Source: Isoetes taiwanensis
Lineage: Eukaryota > Streptophyta > Lycopodiopsida > Isoetales > Isoetaceae
Length of the DNA stretch: 64,000 bases
NCBI GenBank assembly: GCA_021234155.1
Contig: JAJEKV010000045.1
Span: forward strand, 1,697,474 to 1,761,473
Reading direction: 5' to 3'
Made by a program: the position numbers and the translations under genes. Of this stretch, positions 1 through 10,179 are shown piece by piece. The notes beneath the pieces were generated by a model, which saw only the letters and a list, made by a program, of their open reading frames with translations, had not been told where the DNA came from and did not search any database. Position 1 is the first letter of the stretch. The number at the start of each line of letters is the position of its first letter.

Positions 1-640
1 CGGCATATGGCGGTAAGAAAGTAAAGATGGAATAGACCCGGCAGCGGCGGCGGTGTTTGGGGTGCGGGTTCGGGAACTCCGGAAGATGACCCTCTGTGAG
101 GACCCGTGGATCTAACAGAGAGTCCGGGGACTATGTCACGGGATTTGCAAGAAGAGAAGAAGAAGAAGAAAACGTAACAAATGAGAGAAAATGATAAGCT
201 TCCTTGATATCAATGATGAACATACATGAGCTCTCATAATAGAGAGAAGAACCGAAAGGAGACAAGACTCAAAACTCATCTAGAACTCATGTGCGAGCTC
301 TAGTCATATATATAGTACAATGGCCTTGGGCCCAATATAGACACTCTGGACCGATCTCGGTGCCGACTCGAAGGAGGCCTGATTTGAGGAATGTGGGCGG
401 TGCCTCTTGAAGTGCCTCGAATCATCTTGCCGACCGCCGACGAGGTGACGGGATCGTCACTTACTTGCGGCGCCTCTTGATAGGCTTTGACTGCGCGTGG
501 TCGCTGCTTGGTCTTCCTCACGAGCCTTTGATGGCTGACCCGCGGATCGGCCCGAGGATCCTTGAGCTTGACCACGGTGCTGTGGTATGCATGAATAGCC
601 CCTGTACCGGGAGGCAATGAGGACTAACGAGGGATCGAAA
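1..640 (-). repeat. LTR-like fragment, uncertain
   Basis: No gene is visible. Read on the minus strand, this stretch has a TATA-like run (plus positions 306-314) followed by a pyrimidine-rich leader with CTT repeats near 150-175, which is the general look of a retrotransposon LTR U3-R-U5 region. Neither the TG/CA ends nor a primer-binding site could be fixed, and the left part lies at the window edge. The overlapping ORFs show no recognisable protein. This is inference only. Confidence 0.25.
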
Positions 641-1377
641 CATCGACCAAACTTCGTAATACTTGATGTCAGCAGAGTCCTATGTACCAAGATGTTGGCG
701 TACGAATTGAACATCTCATGAAGCCAAAGAAGGCGCACAATAAGGTGAAGCGCAAGCTATTATTGAATGGTGCTTCCATAGCGGCTTCAAATGGCAATCT
801 GGCCTTTGATGGCGAAGAGAAATATCTTGAATGTTCTGGGTGTGCTCGGGCTACTTGCAATGAAGTTTAAATTTGTATAGGGCAGTGAAAGGTGTGACCA
901 TGTGGCGGATTTGCCTCCAATTATCACAAAAGGAAAACCTATAATGCTGAAGAAGCTTCAGCGCATCTATGGGGCATTTCAGGAATAAAACAAGCATATT
1001 GTTACATTCGGATGATACAGGGTCCACCTGAGTGGAACAACGGCTAGAGCATGCTCGAACCTTTTCCAAGCTCTCGGAGCAACGTGAAGATGATGGAAAG
1101 CTTCAAGAGGAGGAGGCCCGTTCAACCGATCTAGCCATCCTCCTCCCGCATCCACTCTTCAATTGCCGGATCAAAAATTCTTCTCCCCCATCCTCCATCT
1201 ATGTCATGAATTGTTTGCAAGATCCTTGCAGTTCATGAAATTCAGAAATCAACTTCCTAATGCATTTCTGTAATACTGCGTTTACTATTGATCGTATCCC
1301 AAAGCCCTAGTAAGAATGTGTTCTGGGCGGGAAGCATGCCAGGTTCCTTGTCACCGAGAAGAGAGGAACATTGAAAT
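641..1377. other. unassigned stretch
   Basis: No supported gene. A 62-codon plus-strand ORF at 682-870 is lysine-rich and ends in a short Cys cluster (CSGCARATC), but no family was recognised, no splice partners were found, and the sequence downstream is full of stops. It may be an exon relic. Confidence 0.3.
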
Positions 1378-1460
1378 TAACAATTACCATTCAATTAACA
1401 ATTACAGTCCAATTAGCAATTACAGTCCAAACAAACAATTATAGTCCAATTACAGTTCCA
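1378..1460. repeat. short AATTA-based repeats
   Basis: The words CAATTA and TACAGTCCAA recur about five times in roughly 80 bases (for example AGCAATTACAGTCCAA), giving an imperfect short tandem repeat just before the hairpin at 1523-1560. No coding potential is seen. Confidence 0.5.
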
Positions 1461-1522
1461 TTCAGGTGTTCCATATATTACAATTACACCAGATGGTTCA
1501 CATATTTGTAGCTTTGAGCAAG

Positions 1523-1560
1523 AAGGCACTTTCTCGACCCGTGAATCGAGAAAGTGCCTT
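1523..1560. repeat. perfect inverted repeat, 15-bp arms
   Basis: Arms 1523-1537 and 1546-1560 are perfect reverse complements (AAGGCACTTTCTCGA and its complement) around an 8-base loop. The transcript of either strand would fold into a stable hairpin. It could be the centre of a collapsed palindromic transposon or a fortuitous hairpin; the flanking bases do not extend the stem. Confidence 0.85.
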
Positions 1561-1598
1561 GCAACAGAAACACGTCTTTTTATTCTGCACAAAACATT

Positions 1599-1764
1599 AC
1601 ACCATATACATAGAACCATGCAGAGTCGTGTTGTTCAGATGAATCACCATAAACTTTCTCGTCCATCTCTGGATGATGATGCTGCTACTTTCTTTATCAA
1701 TCTCCTTGATCTCTGGATAATTTTGCAGGACTTCCGCCACAAGAGTTGAAAACCAGGACTCAAC
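1599..1764 (-). pseudogene. candidate terminal exon, unrecognised gene
   Basis: On the minus strand a good 3' splice site (TTTAG) at 1765-1769 opens a reading frame of about 55 codons that starts VESWFSTLVAEVL and runs without stops to TAA at 1599-1601. The composition (amphipathic start, NYPEIKEIDKES) looks like real protein, but I do not recognise it. No upstream exon was found, and the region to the right is A/T-rich with no obvious coding. It may be an exon relic or a chance ORF. Confidence 0.25.
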
Positions 1765-1879
1765 CTAAACAGGAATCAATTTAAGCACAAGCCAATTATC
1801 TGTTACAATACGACCGCCATGATCTCTTTGTCCATCTTAAATTACATTGTAAGATATTATTTATGAATAAATATTTGTT

Positions 1880-2110
1880 GAAACTAGCATTTCGTTTGAA
1901 GAAAATAAATTGTGTCGGTGGTTTTAGATGTGTTCTATATTCTGGACTCGCCATCTGAGAAAAGGAGGCCATTGTAATGCTATCTTTTATTGATAAAAAT
2001 TCATTGAATAATATTGCTTTGTTTGTAGAAAGTAAATTATTTCATTGGTTTTGTTTGTGATTTTTAGTTTTCGACTCACCATCAGAAAAGGCCACTTGTA
2101 ACCCTTTTTT
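1880..2110. repeat. imperfect ~120-bp tandem duplication
   Basis: Two adjacent blocks, about 1880-1990 and 2000-2105, share the order GAAARTAAATT...TTGGTTTT...GACTC(G/A)CCATC...AAAAGG. The second ends in a T run (about 2105-2119) immediately before the Copia gag homology. No gene. Confidence 0.4.
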
Positions 2111-2130
2111 TTTTTTTTTTCACTCCAAAT

Positions 2131-3623
2131 CTATTGAGCTTGACAGACAAGCAGTGCTGAAATGGCATCAAAAAGACTGGGAGGCCCAAAATAGGATCAT
2201 GAAGTATCTAAATGATACTATGATAGCTCAAGTTGAAGTTGCATCAAGTGCAAAAGAAGCATGGGAGTTTCTTACGTGAATTTATAAGAGAAAATATTTT
2301 TCTCAGTAGGTCAATCTCTATGTCATTGTTTTCATAACAAAGCTTAAAGATTGTGCATCGGTAGAATACATCTCCAAGATAAAATCCGCTGCTCTTCAGT
2401 TGCATGCCATGGAGAGGGGATTGGATGATGGTTTAATTATTGGAGCACTTGGTTTGACACTAATGTACAATGGAGTTAAAAACCTCATAGGGTCCTCTTA
2501 ACACGTGGAGCTTGAATGAGCATGCCAACAGATTCTGATGGAAGAATCAAATCAGGCTTTAGCAAAGAAGCCTTCTGCTGTAAAGTAGACACATGCATTC
2601 AATGCTAAAGAGCAAGGAAGTGAGACTAGAAGACGCTTCAACTGCAACAAACTTGGTCATATTGCAAAAGATTGCTCAGAACCAGATAGAAGAAAGACAA
2701 GGAGACATAGCACTTGTAAGAATGAAGTAAAAAAAGAAATAAATAAAAAATGTGGATATACACGGGTGCATAAAGCCTCAAAGAAAGTTTCTTCAGATAA
2801 ATCTGACGGGAATTAAGTGATAAATCAATGATTTCTTCTTCCAGGAAATTCAGTTGTGCATGGCTATAGTCCGACACTTGCCTACAAGGCTTTGTACTTA
2901 GTCTTGTATATAATCCGCCCTAATATCTGTGCTGGGTAATATTCTCAATCAGCGAACCCAATATTTGAAAATAGCACAATTCAAAGAGATGCATGGGAGG
3001 ACATTTGGTCAATTGATGGCGATGATTTTCTAGCAGGAATTCCCCAAAGCAAATGGTATTTGGTCTCTGGAGGCAGTGATCATATAACTGAAAGAAGGAT
3101 CTTTTTAAAAATATAGACAGCTCATGTGGGAGGAAAGTAAAAATTGGAAAAAGGGAGACTCAAGATAAAAAGTATTGGAGTTGTTGATCTAATTCTGTGC
3201 TGACAGGAAATGTCAAATTCTAAGACATATTATATGTACCAGAACTTGAATTGAATCTCTTCTCTATTCCAAAATTGGATGAAGTTGATCCGACTGCTAA
3301 GTTTGGCGATAGGCAGTGCATCATAAAGGATAAGCAGCAAAATCTTCTTGCAAAGGATCCTCTATATCATTTGGATTGGCAGCAATCCAAACACACAAGT
3401 GCATCTGTACTGATCAAAATCAGATTTGGCATGAGAGATTGGGACATGTGAGCCTTCAGGCTTTGCAATGAGAAGAAATACGTGGAGCATCTTCCAAGCG
3501 ACAAAGCACCATCTGGCATATGTGAAGGTTATGCCTTAGCAGTGAAAAAAAAAACTTTTCTAAAACAGAACAGTAGAAGGGGAAGGATTCCTTTGGAATT
3601 GATTCATATGGATCTTTGGGGGC
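2131..3623 (+). mobile_element. Ty1/Copia gag-pol fragment, first part
   Basis: This is a degenerate Copia polyprotein. From left to right it holds a gag (UBN2-type) stretch from about 2131 (KWHQKDWEAQNRI, then AWEFL at about 2275), a zinc-knuckle relic at 2634-2678, the start of the protease region near 3010-3090 (SGGSDH, where the active family has a D-S-G type protease motif), the gag-pre-integrase linker at 3230-3480 (LELNLFSIPKLDEV), and the first integrase residues up to LIHMDLWG at about 3600-3622. Several stops and frame changes make it inactive. In the zinc knuckle (CX2CX4HX4C in the family) the first Cys codon is CGC at 2634-2636, so Arg replaces Cys, a single-base change. The integrase reading breaks at about 3622 and appears to resume near 5274. 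Confidence 0.85.
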
Positions 3624-5270
3624 TGTGACACTCCCCGAATCCATACGATTCTCCCATCGTATAAATACGGAAAATGCCCCTCCCATGGCGAATCCATCAC
3701 CACGGAAAGGCCCTCCGTCTGACTCGAACCACTCGTGATGGCCAAGTGTCCGGGTGAAGGACACAGAGGTGTCATTCGTCCCACGCCTTCTATGGGAATC
3801 CTATATAGTGGAAGCGTACATACATGTTAGCACCTGGCAACAATACTAATAATCAATATACCACCACGAAGAGTGGCACATCATCATCAATGTAACTAAC
3901 AATAGAATATCAATGTAACAAAAAGAATGCACCATAAATAAGGTCTCTACGCTGGGCTCAGACTCATGGGGGTTGACTGACAGTCAAGGCCTCCGGATAA
4001 CAGCAGACAGATGTATAACATGGCGTTGGCGGCATAGAACAATGGCTAGGGGTAGTCCCTCCATCCATCCGGCTCCTATGCACAATTTGCGGATAAAAGT
4101 TTGAAACGGGCTATGGCATTGATTGTAGCTTTTCTGGGAGATGCAATCTCATGAAATCGCCCTATAAGACTACTCGGGGCATCTCCCGGTCCAATGAGGC
4201 AGTCGTCGAGAAGTGTCCCCTTCGAGCATAATGGATCCCCGGGTGTGCTAGAGAATACATGCCACCACGGTGCACACGCAGCCTTACCCGACTCGAAGCC
4301 CCCAAAATCCATGGGCGCCAGGCGTGCCCATCCTTAATTACCGTTCAACTCTCGCACAGTTATGAATTGCTCGTTACGCGTCATTTCAAACTTGATCACT
4401 TGAACATGACAACTTTTGTGTGGCTTACAATTTCGCTTTACCTCTTATAGGTGGGGAGACTTGCCTCTCGCATGCCATGTGTTGGCCCAAAGCAAGAATA
4501 GTCTTGATGTTGGGGAAAATATCATTTTCAAGATGGGGACAATGTGCCATTCCACGATTTATATGTCTTTTAGGTATAAATACATGACACGTCACTACGA
4601 ATAATTAATGGTGCATTAATTATTCATAAGCTAACGTTAGCTATATAAATCATTAATTATTAAGGTGGAAACCTAACCTTAGGGCTTAACCTAATATTAA
4701 AAGGGGTTAAAATATTAAATTAGTTAATATTAACCAACCTAGAGTTGCCACCTGGCCCAAATCGATTGGGCAAGGTAGGCTTTACCAATTTAGGATACTA
4801 AATTTGCCCCAATTCGAATTGCGGGAGGGATTGGTGGAGGAGGAGCTGCTGTTCAATCTTGCCCAGCCAGAAGGATGGAAAACCAGAGAGATAGTAGATC
4901 TAGCTATGATTTTGGTTCGTATATAAATAGCTTGGATTCCTAGATAGTCATAGATTAACCCTTGTATGCTTAGAAGATAGCTAGGATTAACCCTTGTATG
5001 AATAGATGTATGATTAATCTCTATTTTATGTTCTATTCGAAGCTATGGATGGATGGATGTATAATGATAGTTCTCTAACTGTTCCTCCTGTGTCGTATGG
5101 GTAAAAAAGGGGTAGAGATTTAAAGGCCATCTAGAAGTAGAGATGTTCCTAGTTAGAACCCTTAAAACCCAGTAAATGCAGCCTGTACACAAGAGCCCAC
5201 CTGGCTGTAGATGCTATATCATGATTCCGCACCAGATAACGGGTACAATGGTGAAACGGGGATGGGATCT
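3624..5270 (+). mobile_element. LTR-like insertion inside Copia integrase
   Basis: A sequence of about 1.65 kb separates the two halves of the Copia integrase. It begins TGTGACACTCCCC, a typical LTR-type TG start, and carries a TATA-like TATATAAATAG at about 4919-4929 followed by a short duplicated block (ATTAACCCTTGTATG at about 4955 and 4991). This is the layout of a long solo LTR read on the plus strand. I could not fix a CA end or a clean 5-bp duplication; only an imperfect flanking repeat is seen (ATGGATCTTTGG before, ATGGGATCTTGC after). It contains no convincing coding sequence. Another type of insertion is possible. Confidence 0.5.
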
Positions 5271-5345
5271 TGCCTAGCATGGAGGTCAACAATTATGGGC
5301 ATACGTACCATTATCTAGTATTTGTTTCAAGGGCCAGGAGAAATT
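5271..5345 (+). mobile_element. Ty1/Copia integrase, second part
   Basis: The short reading SMEVNNYGHTYHYLVFV at about 5274-5327 matches what follows the HMDLWGP motif in Copia integrases (a small spacer, then Y-Y/H-L-x-F-V leading to the catalytic DD). It sits in the right order to continue the fragment that stops at 3622. Homology fades after 5345; the catalytic residues downstream are not preserved. Confidence 0.6.
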
Positions 5346-5764
5346 TGCTCTAGTAACCTGCGCTTAGATTGGAATTGACAAATCGAGAAAAGTCAGAAAT
5401 GCATGTTCTGGTTCCACAATTTTGACAAGTTGGGAGAACGATTAGATAGGAGAAACTGACTAGGAACATTTATCCATGACAACAATTGTAAGCACATCAC
5501 AATCCCCTTCAATTGAACTCGACAGAGTAAAGGCATCAAATAGAATCCATTGTTAGACTTGTCTGTTGTCGTACAATAATCAAGCGTACTTAATTGTCAA
5601 ATGCTGACCTGAACAACATGTTTGACTGGAGAATTACAAACACTGTCAGGGGCAACAATGCATGAGTGCAGTGTCTTGTACAAGACAATCAAATCTGCAT
5701 TACAGCAAAACTGGCGTATGACATGCTCAATATAAAAACCATAGAAATGTTGCAAGAATTCATC
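5346..5764. other. no gene seen
   Basis: A/T-rich sequence between the Copia relic and the H2B-bearing repeat family. Translation on both strands gives only short frames. It could be decayed Copia polymerase or flank. Confidence 0.4.
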
Positions 5765-6130
5765 GTGTTTGCAGCTTCCTGACGAGCAATATTGGCCATG
5801 ACGCTCTAACAGTGCAGCCTACATAGTAGGGGGGATTAAAAGCTCAATCTACTGAAATCAGATGAGAGAAAAATCAATATGTAAGTGAAAAGAAATGCTA
5901 CTTCTAAGGATTTCTGTTAGATGCTTGTTTGCTACTGCTTCTGGGTCAGTTCGAAAGGGATTTAGAACATGCCACATTATTGGGAGGTGCATGCTTTCTA
6001 TGGTCTATTTCTATTTCTGACCACTCGTCTTTCCCTGCTTCTAGTACAACAAATAACTCAAGGAAAAATAAAGAAAAGATCATACCTGGAGAAAGCAACC
6101 AACTCTAGCAAAAGCAGAAGATCTTTAGTG
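5765..6130 (-). repeat. H2B-associated repeat unit, copy 1
   Basis: This block shares long stretches with 7400-7715, 7716-8060 and 61530-61880. Common words include TTAGATGCTTGTTTGCTACTG, a run around ACATGCCACATTA, and the exon-like string CATACCTGGAGAA. On the minus strand the copy encodes a short piece (MANIARQEAAN at about 5785-5815) that resembles the second helix of histone H2B, preceded by a TGTAG acceptor-like site. It is a degenerate fragment and not a gene. Confidence 0.55.
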
Positions 6131-7309
6131 CAGATCCTTTGAAAACTTGCAGTTTGACATTCTTGGACATACAAGACATTGCAAAATGCCCATGCATCTC
6201 AAATGCACCTCTAAAGACTTCAAATGTTGTGCCCATGTGCAAGGGAAAGCTTATGAATTCAGATACAATGATAGGATGTGGAACTGATGCATTCCTTGTG
6301 ATTATCTATGCCATGAAATGTATTTGGAGCCTCTCTACACATGTCCATTCCTTTGCTACAATGCCCAATATTTATGGTGATGCTCCATCATGGTTTATCA
6401 ATAGTAGAAATCTCTTGGAAATTTGAAGCCAATATTTTTCTAGCAAGGCTAATGAAATACTGCCTTTAGTAAGCCTCCATGAGCAACATTTATCATGCTG
6501 AACATAGGTTCCTCATATTACATATCCGTGTATGTAGAATGGGAGACAGCCTTGATAGATTGATTCATATAAATTGCAGAACCTTCTTAATCCTTTTCTT
6601 CAATATCTAAAAGCCTCAAGCTCCTTTGAAGACTTCAACTGAACTCAACAAAGTTGCTCCAAAACGAGTAGAAATGCTTCTACGTCTGATACCAATGAAG
6701 GAAATTAGTGTTTCACCTTAGAGCACATAAACATATAGAAAATGCCACAACACATTAGGTCAAGTGCAAATATAAATGTTATTCCTCGTGCAAACAAAAA
6801 ACATTTCAATGCCCATCCTCCAATCCACCGCCATCGAGTGATCCAACTCCAAATGAAAATGATCACACATATACAAAAGAGCCTCCAATTTCAAGAGTCC
6901 AGAGCAAAAATTGTCTATCATAATATAAATCAAATTTCAACCTGACAAGCTTTCATTTCATGACAATAAAATTCTCGCTGTTTTCCCAGTAATTTACTCT
7001 TTTTGCTACAACAAAACATTTAAACAAGCCTTGATCAAAGTAGTATTAGTGATACACTGAAGGCAGCGTTGTACAATCAGAACCAAGATCAGTAGCCTGG
7101 CTTTATTCAGCCTTTCAATAAAATCCACAGACATCATACAATGTGCCTATGCTGAGTTTTTGAATCCTACTTAGTTACTCTAAACTGTAGTATTTCGCCC
7201 ATAAGCACCATATCCTTTATGGTGAAACCAACAAGATTGCAACAGAGAATGATGACTTTTGGGTATTGGTGGTGTCAAAGAACACCATTTCAGAAAAAAC
7301 AAGGCAAGA
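6131..7309. other. unassigned, extends repeat copy 1
   Basis: The stretch 6131-6320 still aligns by eye with 8041-8250 and 61860-62050 (shared words GATCCTTTGAAA and CTTCAAATGTTGTGCC). The remaining part to 7309 shows no gene or repeat I can name; the plus-strand ORF at 6139-6426 falls in the repeated segment and is not preserved in its other copies. Confidence 0.4.
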
Positions 7310-7408
7310 CTATGCACTAGTAAATCTTGTGACAGCTTTGGTGCATTCAGAAACAGCACGCTTTGCAAGCTCGCCAGGAAGAATCAATCTATTAGCAGTC
7401 TGAATCTC
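7310..7408 (-). pseudogene. histone H2B C-terminal fragment
   Basis: Read on the minus strand from 7408, the codons give [20 protein letters not shown] and continue to FTSA and a TAG stop at 7310-7312. This is the unmistakable last helix region of histone H2B (family form [29 protein letters not shown]), 32 residues. Upstream, VNFMADIA (about 7416-7440) looks like the end of the central H2B helix, but about 20 residues that should link the two are missing, and the frame changes at about 7408-7412. The core fold is therefore incomplete and the fragment cannot make a nucleosomal histone. Acceptor-like sites before the helix module suggest an intron, which is uncommon for plant core histones. 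It lies in a local repeat family. Confidence 0.85.
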
Positions 7409-8060
7409 CATGACGAGCAATATCGGCCATGAAGTTCACAGCCCAGTCTAACAATGCAGAAAATATCAGTCTACTAAAATCAGGTGAGAAAAAAATCTAT
7501 ATGCAAGTGAAAAGAATGCTATTTTTAAGGATTTCTGTTAGATGCTCGTTTGCTACTGCTTCTGGTCAGTTCGAAAGAGATTGAGAACATGCCACATTAC
7601 TGGGAGGTACTGCTTCCTATGATCTGTTTCTATTTTGACCATTCATCTTTCCCTGCTTCCAGTACAACAAATAACTCAAGACAAAGTAAAGAAAAGAACA
7701 TACCTGGAGAAGGAGCACTATCAGCCATGAAGTCAATGCAGTCTACAGAGCGGGGGATTTAAAAGCTCAATGTACTGAAATCAGATGAGAGAAAAATCTA
7801 CATGTAAATGAAAAGAATGCTACTTTTAAGGATTCTGTTAGATGCTTGTTTGCTACTGCTTCTGGTCAGTTCGAAAGGAATTGAAAACATGCCACATTAC
7901 TGGGAGGTGCGTGCTTCATATGATCTGTTTCTATTTCTGACCATTCATCTTTCCCTGCTTCCAGTACAACAAATAAGTCTAGAAAAAGTAAACATACCTG
8001 GAGAAAGCAGATTCACTGTAGCAAGAGCAGAAAATCTTTAGTGCAGATCCTTTGAAATCT
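7400..8060 (-). repeat. H2B-associated repeat units, copies 2 and 3
   Basis: Two adjacent copies (about 7400-7715 and 7716-8060) of the same unit found at 5765 and 61530. On the minus strand copy 3 contains a 40-base segment, ATTGACTTCATGGCTGATAG at its core, bounded by TGTAG and CAG/GTATGT, which looks like a duplicated exon with its own splice sites. It corresponds to the FMADIA module next to the H2B tail. No copy has a complete histone reading frame. Confidence 0.6.
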
Positions 8061-8216
8061 TGCATTTTGACATTTTTGGACACACAAGACATCCCAAAAT
8101 GTCTATGCACCTCCGATGCCTCTAATCACTTCAAATGTTGTGCCAATGTGAAAGGAAAAAGCTAGAAATTCAGTTACAATGATAAGATGTGGAACTAATG
8201 CACTCCTTGTAATTAT

Positions 8217-8362
8217 CCATGCCATGAAATGTATTTGGAGCCTCTCTACCCATGTCTAATCCTTGGCTGCAATGTCCAATTAACATCCATGCCATGAAAT
8301 GTATTTGGAGCCTCTCTAGTCTCTACCCATGTCTAATCCTTGGCTAAAGTCCAATTAACATC
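8217..8362. repeat. ~72-bp tandem duplication
   Basis: Units at about 8217-8287 and 8288-8362 are nearly identical (both contain CCATGCCATGAAATGTATTT and CCATGTCTAATCCTTGGCT); the second has a few extra bases and a 5-base deletion. The element at 62048 has a single, decayed unit, so the tandem duplication seems specific to this copy. Confidence 0.8.
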
Positions 8363-8850
8363 CTCTTCACTAGCATCCTCTTTATTTATGACTAATCTAA
8401 TTTGCCTTCTTCAACTGCAGAATATAGAGGCAGACGGAATTATAATATCTGTATTTTGGTTCATAGTAAAGCCCTAAACTTGGGCATCGATTATGGTGAT
8501 GCCGTTGCAGAAAAGGCACAGGAAGAATTGCCACCTCGCTTCATAAAGAAACGTAACCTAATCTCGGTGCAAAGAAACCATAAATTATTGCACACTGCCT
8601 CAATTCTATGTAGCCCATCCCATATTTGCCAATGCCACTGCTCATCAAACTGGAACACGTTGCAATTAAGCTAAGGCAAGTACAATGGAAAAACCTCTAC
8701 CATGTCAAATGCCTTCTGCAAAGACTTCAAAAGAAAATCCCTGTTTGATAGTAATAGTACATGCTTTTTGTCGCTAATATATCAGTCTTGTAGCGGTGCC
8801 AAGGGCGCAGTCCCAGCTGAAAGGGATGAAACTGCACAAAACATGTGTAC
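8363..8850. other. 5' flank of the F-box gene
   Basis: No gene found here. The stretch is collinear with about 62100-62560 upstream of the F-box pseudogene, so it is part of a dispersed duplication. Shared words include TAGTACATGCTTTTTGTCGCTAATATA (in part) and CACAAAACAT. Confidence 0.5.
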
Positions 8851-8984
8851 CAAAAAGGCTTTTACCCATAGAAGTTACATTTTGGGGACGTGGAAAAGGC
8901 CTTTGCCCATTACACGTTACATTAGGCCTTTAGCCATTAGACATTACACATTACATTAGGCCTTTAGCCATTAGACATTACATT
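8851..8984. promoter_or_regulatory. decaying 30-34 bp tandem repeats upstream of F-box gene
   Basis: Four head-to-tail units end 28 bases before the F-box start codon. The last two (8917-8950 and 8951-8984) are nearly identical 34-mers containing AGGCCTTTAGCCATTAGAC; the two before them are diverged (AAAAGGCTTTTACCCATAG and AAAAGGCCTTTGCCCATTAC). They occupy the place of the proximal promoter or 5' leader. Any regulatory role is inference. Confidence 0.7.
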
Positions 8985-9012
8985 CTAGGCTTCCATTGGG
9001 AGATTCGTTGCC

Positions 9013-10179
9013 ATGGCCAGAGAGAGAATGAAGAGAACTTGCGTTGTGAGAAGAGAAGCTTCTTTGGCAGCTGAAGAAGCTCTTCGATTGAAGAGGAAAA
9101 GAATGTTGAAGAACTCGCAGTATGAGGCGAAAAGAAGGAAGCTCCCTTCTCCAGAGTGGAACTTACTTCCTTTTGATCTTCAATTGAGAGTTTTAGCATG
9201 CCTCGAAGTTGACCATCTTTTTAGATCATGCTTGCTTGTTTGCAAACAGTGGAAAGATGCAATTTTGTCTTCACACTATTTTGCCAAGTGCCAATACAGG
9301 CACATGCAAAGGCACAATATGTGGGCTACACTATGGAAGAGATCTTATTCTAATGAAAAATCGAATTGGGGTCCTTACACAATACTGAATCTACCGCTTA
9401 AAAAATCCGAGTGGAAGCACTGCTCTGATCAAGGCATAGTCTGCATAAGGAACTGGTGCAAAGATGAGAAGTATATCGGAGTTGGGAATCCATTAAAGAA
9501 TAATTGGAAAGTGATTTCTGCTCCCTCTAAGGGATTTTATCCGTCTTGTATGAATGTGGATAGCTCAACATCACCAGTTTCGTTCAAGATAGTAGCTTTT
9601 TCATATGATGGGATGCCATCTATTATGCATACAGAAATATTTGATTCAAAAATCAATACTTGGAACAAGGGAAACACCCTTACCTTAGATGGCCCCTTTC
9701 GAGATAAACTTGAGACTACTTTGGTTAGTTTTTGTCGCTACCAAAAGGAAATAACCACATACAATTTTGAACATGATAGATGGAGTGTAAAAAGCTATGT
9801 TTCTCCAAATGATAATGCAACTGAACAAATTGTTCTTTGCGAGAAGAAGCCGATATTAATATCTTGTTTGGGACCCGCGATCATGCTTTGGAATGAGCAT
9901 TCATGTTGCAAGGGCATCATCAAGTGGGGTTTAATTACCAAACTTGACATCAAGACATTCTTGGAAAAACACAATCTCAAGGTTCAATGGAAGGAATCAA
10001 AATGTTCTAGAACATATTGCATGGGCCATGTTATCACAGTCATGGTACCCTTATTTGGGAAAAGGACGGGTTTGCTTAATTACAACATGAGAAAGGGTTG
10101 TTGGGAGCTTGAAGGACCAATGAAAGGTTGGTCTGGTGGCTTTGACATGAAATTTACTCCTAGCTTGATGACGGTTTGA
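9013..10179 (+). CDS. F-box/kelch-like protein
   Basis: An intact single-exon ORF of 388 codons with TGA stop. The N-terminal 44 residues are strongly basic (RLKRKR and KRRKL form a bipartite nuclear-signal-like patch). Residues 46-93 form an F-box: PEWNLLPFDLQLRVLACL, then the L-x-V-C-K-x-W core at about 74-80. F-box proteins bind SKP1 and recruit substrates to SCF E3 ubiquitin ligases. Residues about 110-388 are rich in W, G and Y/F and resemble plant F-box kelch/FBA C-terminal halves (CIRNWCKDEKYIGVGNPL, NTWNKG, and a terminal F-x-PSL tail), but canonical kelch repeats are weak. The ATG at 9013 lies in CCATGG, a good plant start context. The length is normal for the family. The gene stands alone among repeats; a broken copy is at 63301. 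The substrate is unknown. Confidence 0.85.
   Translation: MARERMKRTCVVRREASLAAEEALRLKRKRMLKNSQYEAKRRKLPSPEWNLLPFDLQLRVLACLEVDHLFRSCLLVCKQWKDAILSSHYFAKCQYRHMQRHNMWATLWKRSYSNEKSNWGPYTILNLPLKKSEWKHCSDQGIVCIRNWCKDEKYIGVGNPLKNNWKVISAPSKGFYPSCMNVDSSTSPVSFKIVAFSYDGMPSIMHTEIFDSKINTWNKGNTLTLDGPFRDKLETTLVSFCRYQKEITTYNFEHDRWSVKSYVSPNDNATEQIVLCEKKPILISCLGPAIMLWNEHSCCKGIIKWGLITKLDIKTFLEKHNLKVQWKESKCSRTYCMGHVITVMVPLFGKRTGLLNYNMRKGCWELEGPMKGWSGGFDMKFTPSLMTV

Noticed and set aside
300-617. 105-codon minus-strand ORF in the LTR-like fragment
   Set aside because: No domain is seen; open frames are common in G/C-rich stretches and another frame overlaps it.
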